IMG/VR virus record: IMGVR_UViG_3300027771_000009
Coordinates: 16,881-80,880 of that record
Origin: a virus
Length of the DNA: 64,000 nucleotides
Direction: 5' to 3' (one strand)
In this document: piece after piece, positions 53,795-61,030 of the stretch
How the letters are laid out: each line of letters opens with the position of its first letter
Numbering within the stretch: position 1 is the first letter of the stretch
Notes under the pieces: model-generated
Told to the model about the DNA's origin: nothing
Database searches by the model: none
Seen by the model: the letters and a program-made list of their open reading frames with translations, nothing else
Made by a program: the position numbers and the translations under genes

Positions 53795-55576
53795 ATGGCT
53801 AAGAATCACGGAGAATATTTAGGTTGGGAATTAGGAGTAGATTTCCCAGAGTGGGGTAACACCGATATATATGTAAAAACGATATCTAAGGGGTATCTAC
53901 TTGTTGGTGAAAAACCAAAAGATGCATATTGGAGAGTAGCAACTAAAGTTGCACAACGTTTGAATAAACCTCAAATGGCTAGTAAGTTTTTTGATTATAT
54001 ATGGAAAGGGTGGTTGAATCTAGCTTCACCTGTTCTTTCAAACACTGGAACCGATAGAGGTTTACCTATTTCTTGCTTCGGGATTGATGTAGCTGATTCT
54101 ATACATGATATTGGTTCTAAAAACTTAGAATTAATGTTATTGGCTAAGCATGGTGGTGGAGTTGGTATTGGTATCAATCAAATCAGACCTGCTGGAGCTA
54201 AGATTACTGGTAATGGAACATCGGATGGTGTAATTCCATTCGCTAAAATATACGATTCAACTATACTTGCAACAAATCAAGGTTCAGTAAGAAGGGGAGC
54301 AGCATCTGTAAACCTAAACATTGACCATAAAGATTTTGAAGAGTGGTTGGAAATTAGAGAACCTAAAGGAGATGTAAATAGACAATCATTAAATCTACAC
54401 CAATGTGCAGTAGTGGGTGATAAGTTTATGAGAAAACTTCAAGATGGTGAAGAAGATGCTCGTAGAAAATGGGGTAAATTACTTCAGAAACGTAAAGCAA
54501 CTGGTGAACCTTATATTATGTACAAAGGGAATGTTAACAAACAAAACCCAGATATGTACAAAGTTAATGGGTTGAAAGTACATATGACGAACATTTGTTC
54601 TGAAATTACGTTACACACCGATGAATCACATTCATTTGTATGTTGTTTAAGTTCATTAAATCTATCAAAGTACGATGAGTGGAAAGATACTGACTTAGTA
54701 TATACTGCAACTTGGTTCTTAGATGGTGTAATGGAAGAGTTTATTCAAAAAGCTAAGAACTTAAAAGGATTTGAAAATTCAATACGTTCAGCAGAAAAGG
54801 GTAGAGCATTAGGATTAGGTGTATTGGGATGGCACACCTATTTACAAAAGAATGGTATTCCATTTGAGGGTATGACTGCGCAATTCGAAACTCGTAAGAT
54901 TTTCTCTCAGTTAAAGATTGAATCTGAAAGAGCTAGTAGAGATATGGCTGTTGAGATGGGAGAACCATTGTGGTGTAGAGATAGTGGGATGAGAAACACT
55001 CACCTAAGAGCAATTGCACCAACTGTATCTAACTCTAAATTGAGTGGTGATGTATCAGCTGGTATTGAACCTTGGGCAGCCAACATATTTACTGAACAAA
55101 CTGCTAAAGGTACATTTATTCGTAGAAACTCTGAGTTGGAAAAGGTACTTCGTAAAGCTGGACTTAATAACAAAGAAACTTGGGATAAGATTATAGCTGA
55201 TGGTGGTTCAATTCAGGATATCAAAGAGTTGGATGAATATTGTTTCTTAAATAGTAAAGTAGTTAAAGTAGCTGATTTAAATGAAGATGATACCACTAAA
55301 ACATTTACTATTAAAAGTGTATTTAAAACATTCAAAGAAATAAACCAATTGGATTTAGTTAGACAGGCTGGTATTAGACAACAATACATCGACCAAGGTG
55401 TATCATTGAATTTGGCATTTCCTGCAACGGCTACACCAAAGTGGATTAATCAGGTAACTATGGAAGCTTGGAAGCAAGGGGTTAAAACTCTTTACTATAT
55501 GAGAACCGAATCAGTACTTAGAGGTGATATTGCATCTCAAGCAATGGATCCTGATTGTGCGGCGTGTGATGGATAA
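53795..55576 (+). CDS. nrdA: ribonucleotide reductase alpha subunit (NrdA, class I)
   Basis: A 593-residue protein. Catalytic features: PISCFG (C94), MTNICSEI (N266, C268, E270), CCLSSLNLS (C283/C284; one pairs with C94), the tyrosine pair in KTLYYMRTESV for radical transfer, and the C-terminal redox pair in DCAACDG (C588, C591). It is short because the N-terminal ATP-cone regulatory domain is missing. It reduces ribonucleotides to deoxyribonucleotides with NrdB, and the thioredoxin encoded 34 bases downstream is the likely reductant. Confidence 0.93.
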   Translation: MAKNHGEYLGWELGVDFPEWGNTDIYVKTISKGYLLVGEKPKDAYWRVATKVAQRLNKPQMASKFFDYIWKGWLNLASPVLSNTGTDRGLPISCFGIDVADSIHDIGSKNLELMLLAKHGGGVGIGINQIRPAGAKITGNGTSDGVIPFAKIYDSTILATNQGSVRRGAASVNLNIDHKDFEEWLEIREPKGDVNRQSLNLHQCAVVGDKFMRKLQDGEEDARRKWGKLLQKRKATGEPYIMYKGNVNKQNPDMYKVNGLKVHMTNICSEITLHTDESHSFVCCLSSLNLSKYDEWKDTDLVYTATWFLDGVMEEFIQKAKNLKGFENSIRSAEKGRALGLGVLGWHTYLQKNGIPFEGMTAQFETRKIFSQLKIESERASRDMAVEMGEPLWCRDSGMRNTHLRAIAPTVSNSKLSGDVSAGIEPWAANIFTEQTAKGTFIRRNSELEKVLRKAGLNNKETWDKIIADGGSIQDIKELDEYCFLNSKVVKVADLNEDDTTKTFTIKSVFKTFKEINQLDLVRQAGIRQQYIDQGVSLNLAFPATATPKWINQVTMEAWKQGVKTLYYMRTESVLRGDIASQAMDPDCAACDG

Positions 55577-55609
55577 GATAATAAATTAATAAACAAAAAA
55601 TAAACAATT

Positions 55610-55879
55610 ATGATAGAAGTAAAAAAGTTCTTTGGAGAATGGTGCGGCCCTTGTAAGGCATTGGCACCAACAATTACAAAATTAAAAGAACAACATGGGG
55701 ATGTAACCTTTACGGATTACGATGTTGATAAAGATTTTGAACAAGCACAAAAATATAACGTTCGTAGTATTCCATTAGTTGTTATTGAACACAATGGTAA
55801 AGAAATCCATAGATTTTCGGGATTACAATCGGAAATGGCATATAACAACGCAATTAATGAAGTAAAACAAAAAGCTTAA
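55610..55879 (+). CDS. thioredoxin-like protein
   Basis: An 89-residue protein with the WCGPC active site (C12, C15), a DYDVDKDFEQAQKY segment and the cis-proline loop VRSIPLVVI. It is shorter than typical bacterial thioredoxin (about 105 residues). It follows nrdA directly and is probably the electron donor that re-reduces the C-terminal cysteines of NrdA. It starts from an ATG. Confidence 0.88.
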   Translation: MIEVKKFFGEWCGPCKALAPTITKLKEQHGDVTFTDYDVDKDFEQAQKYNVRSIPLVVIEHNGKEIHRFSGLQSEMAYNNAINEVKQKA

Positions 55880-55880
55880 A

Positions 55881-56084
55881 ATGCCAATACTAAGAGGTCA
55901 GTCTCATCCATCTTCAAAGTTGACAGATGAGCAGGTTATACAAATAAGAAAGTTATGGAAAATGGGACATAGAAATTGTAGAGTTATGGCTCGCAACAAC
56001 AAATGTTCTTCAGCCAATATTCTAAGAATTGTTCGAAATGAAACGTGGACACATTTAAATGAATTCTGGTCTGGTAGTGTATGA
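55881..56084 (+). CDS. small helix-turn-helix DNA-binding protein
   Basis: A 67-residue, basic protein: GQSHPSSKLTDEQVIQIRKL, then GHRNCRVMARNNKCSSANIL and RIVRNETWTHL. The pattern (KLT-x-EQV-x-IR, a helix-turn-helix, R-N-x-TW) is that of small DNA-binding domains often linked to phage homing or modification genes. It begins one base after thioredoxin and overlaps the Mom-like gene by four bases. It may guide or regulate the modification genes; that is inference. Confidence 0.6.
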   Translation: MPILRGQSHPSSKLTDEQVIQIRKLWKMGHRNCRVMARNNKCSSANILRIVRNETWTHLNEFWSGSV

Positions 56085-56848
56085 AAGAAGATAAAACATA
56101 CTGTGATACATCAAAACTATCCGTTAGATTAATAACTAAATCAGTAGCAAAAGATATCATTGTTAACAACCATTATAGTGGATTGTGGACAAAAGTATCT
56201 TACGCTATTGGTTTATTTACTACTGATGTAGAAGAACACCCATTCTTTAGTGGTGTTGAAGATAAGTTAATAGGAGTTGCTTGTTATGGTGACCCAATTG
56301 GTAGAAGCGCAGGTCAATCTATAACACCTTTATTAGAAAGAGATGAGGTATTGGAACTTACTAGATTATTCGTATTTGATGATTATGGTTCAAATATAGA
56401 GAGTTGGTTTCTATCTCAAACATTTGATTGGTTACGAACCAACGTTCCTAAGATAAAAGGATTGATATCATATTCAGACCCTAAAGAAGGTCATTGTGGT
56501 ACAATATACCAAGCAACCAATTGGTTGTATCAGGGTAACAAACTACGATTTAACGATAGTTGGGATTTCCGTTGGGAAGAAAATGGTAATTGGCATCACC
56601 AAAGAACTTCATATGTGAAGTTTGGAACAAATAATCCCAAAGAAATCCAAAAGATATCAGCATCCACATTTTGGATAAGAAAGAATCCAAGAAAGCATAG
56701 ATATGTGTACATCTTATCAAAAGGTGGAATACGTAGGAAGTTAATGAAAACTATAAAGCACCCAATATTACCTTATCCAAAGGAAAACGAGCAATTTGTA
56801 GAAGAAATTATAAAAATGTCACCAATAAATTTGGTAGAATCAAATTAA
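56081..56848 (+). CDS. Mom-like DNA-modification protein, copy 1
   Basis: A 255-residue GNAT-fold-like protein of the Mom family: NHYSGLW near the N-terminus, LIGVACYGDPIG (about 63-74), LELTRLFV (91-98), SNIES, and the signature SYSDPKEGHCGTIYQATNW (130-148), then LYQG. The end has KHRYVYIL and a YPK motif, also found in phage Mom-like proteins. Mu Mom converts adenine to a bulky derivative that blocks restriction enzymes. By analogy this protein may modify phage DNA. It is 42% or so like the gene at 57,247 by eye and is joined to the small HTH gene by a four-base overlap. Confidence 0.72.
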   Translation: MKEDKTYCDTSKLSVRLITKSVAKDIIVNNHYSGLWTKVSYAIGLFTTDVEEHPFFSGVEDKLIGVACYGDPIGRSAGQSITPLLERDEVLELTRLFVFDDYGSNIESWFLSQTFDWLRTNVPKIKGLISYSDPKEGHCGTIYQATNWLYQGNKLRFNDSWDFRWEENGNWHHQRTSYVKFGTNNPKEIQKISASTFWIRKNPRKHRYVYILSKGGIRRKLMKTIKHPILPYPKENEQFVEEIIKMSPINLVESN

Positions 56849-56861
56849 TTTCGTATATTTG
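56831..56861 (+). promoter_or_regulatory. Bacteroidetes-type promoter
   Basis: TTG at 56831-56833 inside the end of Mom-like copy 1, 20 bases, TATATTTG at 56854-56861. It drives the two small genes and Mom-like copy 2. Confidence 0.8.
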
Positions 56862-56878
56862 TTTTATAAATAAAATAT

Positions 56879-57091
56879 ATGGCAATCAAACCTAAGTTTT
56901 TTCCGTTAACTGGTGATTTAAGAAACCTTTTACTTCTTATAAAAAGTATTGGTGGCGATTATCCACATCAATCATTAGTTGATATGACACTAAGTTCAAA
57001 TCAGTATCATAAAAATGATAGACAGTGGTTGAATAAAGTAAGGGAATGGCATATCGTAGTTAATATAACACTCAACTCAAATTTATTATGA
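56879..57091 (+). CDS. small protein of the Mom-like cassette, unknown
   Basis: A 70-residue, basic protein: AIKPKFFPLTGDLRNLLLLI, then GGDYPHQSLVDMTLSSN and DRQWLNKVREWHIVV. No family recognised. It starts 18 bases after a host-type promoter and overlaps the next small gene by four bases (ATGA), so both are probably made in fixed ratio with Mom-like copy 2. Confidence 0.5.
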   Translation: MAIKPKFFPLTGDLRNLLLLIKSIGGDYPHQSLVDMTLSSNQYHKNDRQWLNKVREWHIVVNITLNSNLL

Positions 57092-57246
57092 CTGAATCAC
57101 AAGAAATAGAAGAAATCCTTTTTGAAGCACATGCACACAATATTCGTAGAGAAGTTATGGATTTAGCAAGTACTGAGTTAAAGGAAAACCCAAAAATGAG
57201 AAAAGTAGATGCTTATCAAAAAGCATACCTAACTCTAACAAAATAA
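57088..57246 (+). CDS. 52-residue protein of the Mom-like cassette, unknown
   Basis: A short acidic-to-neutral helical protein: MTESQEIEEILFEAHAHNIR, then REVMDLASTELKEN and KVDAYQKAYLTLTK. Its stop codon is directly followed by the ATG of Mom-like copy 2, and its start overlaps the previous stop. The tight packing supports a real gene in spite of its length. Function unknown. Confidence 0.5.
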   Translation: MTESQEIEEILFEAHAHNIRREVMDLASTELKENPKMRKVDAYQKAYLTLTK

Positions 57247-58050
57247 ATGAAAGAAGAAGGAAAACATTATGTTGATGCTAGTAAAGTAAGTGTAGCTCCA
57301 ATTGCTAAATCTATCGCTAAAGATATGATTATCAAAAAGCACTATACTCACGCTTGGACTGCTTGTAGGTATTCATTAGGTATATACCACACAATGGAAG
57401 AGAAGGATATATTCGGAAATGACCAACAATTGGTTGGTGTGGCAGTTTATGGGTTCCCTGTTGGAGCAAAAGCACCTACATCGGTATGTGATGGTTTAAC
57501 AAAAGATAACATCTTAGAACTCACTAGATTGTATGTAGATGATGGGTTTGGTTCAAACATAGAGAGTTGTGCATTAGGTAAAACTTTCCAATGGATAAAG
57601 GATAATGATAAAAACATTAAAGTGTTACTTTCATATGCTAATAATGGACAAGGACACGTTGGTGGAATCTACAAAGCTACCAATTGGATTTATCAGGGTT
57701 TGAACACGGATATCGCCTTGATGCCAAATTGGGGAATATCATTAAGTGATGACCCACATGATTGGATTCATAGTAGGACAGTTTATAATAATTGGGGAAG
57801 TGGTAACTTAGAACATCTTAGAAAAGAAATTGGTAAAGATGGTTATAGTGAATTTTGGAGAAGGGAAGAACCACCTAAACATAGATACATTCAGATACTT
57901 GCTACCAACAAAAAGGAAAAGAAAGATTTGATGAAACGTTTAAAACATCCAATCAGAGATTATCCGAAAGATTTAAACGCATACAATACTGATGTTATAC
58001 ATCACACAACATATTCACCTGAAGAATCAAACGAAATAAACTTTTGGTAA
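57247..58050 (+). CDS. Mom-like DNA-modification protein, copy 2
   Basis: A 267-residue paralogue of the gene at 56,081. Both begin MKE and share KS-x-AKD at about residue 21, HY at 32-33, LVGVAVYGFPVG, ILELTRLYV, SNIES, and GQGHVGGIYKATNWIYQG. The motif SYSD of copy 1 is SYAN here, so the Asp is replaced by Asn, and C-G-T by V-G-G. The C-terminal KHRYIQIL and YPK are kept. It may act on another substrate or form a pair with copy 1. Whether it is active is open. Confidence 0.72.
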   Translation: MKEEGKHYVDASKVSVAPIAKSIAKDMIIKKHYTHAWTACRYSLGIYHTMEEKDIFGNDQQLVGVAVYGFPVGAKAPTSVCDGLTKDNILELTRLYVDDGFGSNIESCALGKTFQWIKDNDKNIKVLLSYANNGQGHVGGIYKATNWIYQGLNTDIALMPNWGISLSDDPHDWIHSRTVYNNWGSGNLEHLRKEIGKDGYSEFWRREEPPKHRYIQILATNKKEKKDLMKRLKHPIRDYPKDLNAYNTDVIHHTTYSPEESNEINFW

Positions 58051-58067
58051 AATAAGTGAAATAAAGC

Positions 58068-58098
58068 TTGTGTAATCCAAATAGAAATCGTATATTAG
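58068..58098 (+). promoter_or_regulatory. variant promoter (TTG...TATATTAG), copy 1
   Basis: AAAGCTTGTGTA contains the TTG at 58068-58070; 20 bases later is TATATTAG (58091-58098). The final TTAG and the AAGCTTGTGTA box are shared only with the promoters at 58,633 and 59,637. Confidence 0.7.
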
Positions 58099-58157
58099 AG
58101 GGTAGTTGATTAGGAGATTTCATATCAACTCACTAACCCTTTAAAATAGATAAAAGT
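58099..58157 (+). promoter_or_regulatory. structured 5' leader, copy 1
   Basis: After the promoter the RNA begins about GGGTAGTTGAT. AGTTGAT (58104-58110) pairs perfectly with ATCAACT (58124-58130); GGGT may extend the stem with ACCC (about 58136-58139). The start GTAGTTGA is shared with the two other leaders. CTAACCCTTT lies before the ATG. Confidence 0.6.
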
Positions 58158-58598
58158 ATGATTGGTTCATTTAATGTAGTAAGTGTTAAAGAAGTACAAG
58201 GATTTGTAAATGGATTGGATAGATATCCAAATCAGTATAATTCGGGTAGAGTAGTTTCTTATAGTAATAGTGCAAAATCACTCTTAGTAAGGGGATTTCT
58301 CAACGGAATTGATACAAGTTTCTTTTCTCCAAGTGTAATTGTTAAAGAGGCAAAAGGATATGTAAATTATTCATCAATGAAGGAGAACGATTGGTTCTCA
58401 CAAACCGAAGGTGAAACTATATCTGCAAAAGGAAATCCAATGTTCGATAACGGACCTACGCCAAATGTGGCAATTGCAACACCTTCCACAATTACTCCTA
58501 AGATAAGTAAAGGTGATGTTATAAACATCTCATATCAACCAAAGGGTGAATTCAATGGTACCACTACTATTAAATCAGTAAAAATCAAATCCACCTAA
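58158..58598 (+). CDS. unknown early protein with internal repeats
   Basis: A 146-residue protein from ATG at 58158. It has two clear related segments, VKEVQGFVNGLD and VRGFLNGID, and a third, VKEAKGYVN, suggesting a small internal duplication. The C-terminal part is Thr/Pro/Lys-rich (TPSTITPKISKGDVINISY, then EFNGTTTIKSVKIKS) and looks like a small beta domain. No family name. Directly under the first hairpin leader and ended by a terminator, it is a one-gene unit, probably expressed early. Confidence 0.5.
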   Translation: MIGSFNVVSVKEVQGFVNGLDRYPNQYNSGRVVSYSNSAKSLLVRGFLNGIDTSFFSPSVIVKEAKGYVNYSSMKENDWFSQTEGETISAKGNPMFDNGPTPNVAIATPSTITPKISKGDVINISYQPKGEFNGTTTIKSVKIKST

Positions 58599-58612
58599 GA
58601 GTGGGTTTTTTT
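58590..58612 (+). terminator. Rho-independent terminator
   Basis: TCCAC, six-base loop, GTGGG and a run of seven T. The stop codon of the gene above is in the loop. Confidence 0.7.
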
Positions 58613-58632
58613 GAAAATAAATACGAAAAAGC

Positions 58633-58663
58633 TTGTGTATGTCAATTGTATTTCGTATATTAG
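58633..58663 (+). promoter_or_regulatory. variant promoter (TTG...TATATTAG), copy 2
   Basis: AAAGCTTGTGTA with TTG at 58633-58635; TATATTAG at 58656-58663; 20 bases between. The segment TTTCGTATATTAG is shared with copy 3. Confidence 0.75.
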
Positions 58664-58719
58664 GTGTGTAGTTGAGGTGGTTGTTCCACCACTACGTTAA
58701 CCCTTTTAAATTGAAAAAT
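58664..58719 (+). promoter_or_regulatory. structured 5' leader, copy 2
   Basis: GTAGT (58668-58672) pairs with ACTAC (58691-58695), GGTGG (58676-58680) with CCACC (58686-58690), with a TGA bulge and a TTGTT loop: ten base pairs. GTTAACCCTTTTAAATT follows before the ATG. Confidence 0.7.
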
Positions 58720-58851
58720 ATGATATTATTAAATCCTATCCTTAGTGAAGTAAAAGAAATGATGGCTGCACAAGATACACCATCATCTTATGTATATTAT
58801 GAATATACTCAGGAAGAACTATGGGATGATGAAGATTTAGGAGACTTCTAA
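58720..58851 (+). CDS. 43-residue acidic protein under hairpin leader 2
   Basis: A short, strongly acidic protein: MILLNPILSEVKEMMAAQDT, then SSYVYYEYTQEELWDDEDL and GDF. The hydrophobic N-terminal helix and acidic tail resemble phage proteins that imitate DNA or bind host enzymes, but that is only a resemblance. Strong leader and promoter and the following gene at 58,899 with a similar pre-ATG sequence suggest one operon. Confidence 0.5.
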   Translation: MILLNPILSEVKEMMAAQDTPSSYVYYEYTQEELWDDEDLGDF

Positions 58852-58898
58852 TTTTCCAATAACTTTACAAAATAATTAACCCACTTAAATTAAACAAT

Positions 58899-59624
58899 AT
58901 GTTACAAATCGGATTTTCAACAAAGTACTTTACATTATGGGATGTTCAAAATGAAACGGAATATTCCGGTTCGGAAGGGCAGTACTCTTATAACGTTACA
59001 CGTTTCACATACCTTCAGAACCTCTCTTTAGTAGAGGAAAAGGCTGTTGCTAAAGCAAAAGAAAAGGGATGTACTCAATTGGGTATTAACGATGAGTTAC
59101 GTGGTAGAAGTGGTAGAAGTTTCGAAAAAAGAACTCGTATAGAAAAGGTATTCGAATTACACCAATTTACATATGGTAAGTATGAAGGTGATGATATCAG
59201 AGAAAATACTGATGTTAATTATCTAAAGTGGTACTTTAATGAAACTGAACTAATGTTAGTAGCAGAACGTGTTTGTGAGTTGGATTCTGATTATAGTATC
59301 TATGAGAATGGAATAGTTACTTCAGAGCAATTAGATAATATAACCAAAACAAATACTATTGAGGCTGGGTTAAAAAAGACTGGAACTATTCAACTACAAA
59401 TGGAACGAAACCTTGATACTTATGGGTTTGTTCAAATAGATGGTATTCCTTACAGTTTTGAAAACTATTGTACTAGAAGTTACAATGGGTATGGGTATGG
59501 GTTACCGACCTTAAATGGTAAAGCAAAAAGAGTTAAAAACAAACTCATTGAAGTGAAAGCAGAATTTGGTGTAGTTGGTGACTGGGAGATGTGGAAAGTA
59601 ACTGAGTGGGATTTCGTAAAATAA
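58899..59624 (+). CDS. unknown early protein
   Basis: A 241-residue protein: LQIGFSTKYFTLWDVQNETE at the start, then SYNVTRFTYLQNLSLVEEKA, a basic stretch GRSGRSFEKRTRIEKVF, and a C-terminal VKAEFGVVGDWEMWKVTEWD. It is mixed alpha/beta with many aromatic residues and no cysteine cluster. No catalytic motif recognised. The pre-ATG sequence TTAACCCACTTAAATT is close to that before 58,720. It is co-transcribed with the 43-residue gene. Confidence 0.55.
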   Translation: MLQIGFSTKYFTLWDVQNETEYSGSEGQYSYNVTRFTYLQNLSLVEEKAVAKAKEKGCTQLGINDELRGRSGRSFEKRTRIEKVFELHQFTYGKYEGDDIRENTDVNYLKWYFNETELMLVAERVCELDSDYSIYENGIVTSEQLDNITKTNTIEAGLKKTGTIQLQMERNLDTYGFVQIDGIPYSFENYCTRSYNGYGYGLPTLNGKAKRVKNKLIEVKAEFGVVGDWEMWKVTEWDFVK

Positions 59625-59636
59625 ATAATAAAAAGC

Positions 59637-59667
59637 TTGTGTACGTTAATTCAATTTCGTATATTAG
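59637..59667 (+). promoter_or_regulatory. variant promoter (TTG...TATATTAG), copy 3
   Basis: AAAGCTTGTGTA with TTG at 59637-59639; TATATTAG at 59660-59667; 20 bases between. Confidence 0.75.
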
Positions 59668-59755
59668 TATGGTAGTTGAGTGAGGAAGTTCTCACCAACT
59701 CACAACGGAGGTTCGAATACCTCAATTAATAATTAATAACTTAAAAGAAAAGTTT
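59668..59755 (+). promoter_or_regulatory. structured 5' leader, copy 3
   Basis: AGTTG (59674-59678) pairs with CAACT (59696-59700), GTGAG (59680-59684) with CTCAC (59691-59695), with one bulged A and a GAAGTT loop. A second hairpin, GAGGT / ACCTC around TCGAAT (59708-59723), follows. The first stem differs in sequence from copies 1 and 2 but keeps the pairing. Confidence 0.7.
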
Positions 59756-61030
59756 ATGTTAAACACACAAAACACGCCCCCATCAATCAAAGAGGTACAA
59801 CTTGGGGATGTACCTAAAATTTATGAAGGATATCTTTATCGCTACACTAATTTAGATAACAACAAAGTTTATGTTGGTGTTCATAAAGGATATGTTGGTG
59901 ATGGGTATTGGCACTCATCTACAAATAAGGAATTTGGTAAAGAATTTCAAAGTTCCGATGGAAACTTTAAATTTGAGATTTTAGAATATGGTAATTACGC
60001 TGAGATGACAGTATCTGAAAGAAAGATTCTAAAAGATAACGATGCTAGAAATAATCCTATGTTTTACAACAAATCAAATGGCTCCGCTAAGTTTTCTCAG
60101 CCTGATAATGAGTTGATGTTAGAACTTTACACTAAGATATCAAACAAAGAGTTTCCAATTACGTATGAATCAATTGATGATGTGTATGAATTGGCGAGAT
60201 TACAAGTTCGTTCTGAGGAGATAAAGGAACATCGTTTAGAAATCAAAGAAAAAATTGATGATGCTGGTGGTAATACTGATGGGTGTAATCCTATCGTAAT
60301 TTACGAAGGTAGACAATCTGGTAAAGATATTATTGGTGATGGTAACCATACAGTGGGTGGGGCTAAGGATGCTAAACATTCTACTGTTGTTCCTGTAATT
60401 AGAATTCCAAAAGAGGTTCATGAACAATATACGAATGATGAACTTAAAGGTGTTAGTAACTTTCAAAACAAAAGACCTGAAACCATCAAAAGGGCAATGA
60501 GTGCTGATGATGCAGTTAAGTACATAGTAGGTGTTTATACAAATGGTACTCCATACGATTCAATTGGAAATAAAGAGTATTTAGGGCTTTGTGGTTTTAC
60601 CAAACGAAGAATCACTACAATTCTTAAAAAAGCAAAAGTGGAAATTGATAAGAACAATTTGGCTTTGGCTAACAAACTTTGGATTGATTATACTGATAAA
60701 GTTCACATTAAAACTAAAGATGCAGTTGTTGAGGGATTCAGAGATAGTAACACAATTTCAATGGCTTTCACATCAGCTATGTTTAAGTGGGATAATATTT
60801 TTAATACTATATTTGCTCACACCGAATACAATGAAACGACTAAAACATATAAACCCACTAAAACCAATGTAATGATTACGATATATCATCCTAATCCAGA
60901 CGCTGAAGAGAATTGGAAAACAATTCATCAACCTGTTGTCTGGTCCAAATTGAAATATTACCTATCACCATTGGGTTATACATTTAACGTACATGAGCTG
61001 GTTTCAACAATGGTAAATAAATTAGATTAA
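59756..61030 (+). CDS. GIY-YIG nuclease / ParB-like fusion protein
   Basis: A 424-residue protein. Residues about 25-100 look like a GIY-YIG nuclease: GYLYRYTNLDNNKVYVGVHK, then GYWHSS and MTVSERKILK with the acidic residue of that family. Residues about 180-222 resemble the ParB/sulfiredoxin-type domain: IVIYEGRQSGKDIIGDGNHT, then VVPVIRIPKE. A helix-turn-helix-like region follows (about 245-305). The last 120 residues are not recognised. It may be a homing or host-DNA-degrading nuclease or a regulator. It shares one base with the next gene (TAATG). Confidence 0.55.
   Translation: MLNTQNTPPSIKEVQLGDVPKIYEGYLYRYTNLDNNKVYVGVHKGYVGDGYWHSSTNKEFGKEFQSSDGNFKFEILEYGNYAEMTVSERKILKDNDARNNPMFYNKSNGSAKFSQPDNELMLELYTKISNKEFPITYESIDDVYELARLQVRSEEIKEHRLEIKEKIDDAGGNTDGCNPIVIYEGRQSGKDIIGDGNHTVGGAKDAKHSTVVPVIRIPKEVHEQYTNDELKGVSNFQNKRPETIKRAMSADDAVKYIVGVYTNGTPYDSIGNKEYLGLCGFTKRRITTILKKAKVEIDKNNLALANKLWIDYTDKVHIKTKDAVVEGFRDSNTISMAFTSAMFKWDNIFNTIFAHTEYNETTKTYKPTKTNVMITIYHPNPDAEENWKTIHQPVVWSKLKYYLSPLGYTFNVHELVSTMVNKLD

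Noticed and set aside
59668-59740. tRNA-like look of leader 3, with a T-arm-like GAGGT-TCGAAT-ACCTC hairpin
   Set aside because: No acceptor stem, no seven-base anticodon loop and a six-base instead of seven-base T loop. The first stem matches the other two leaders instead.
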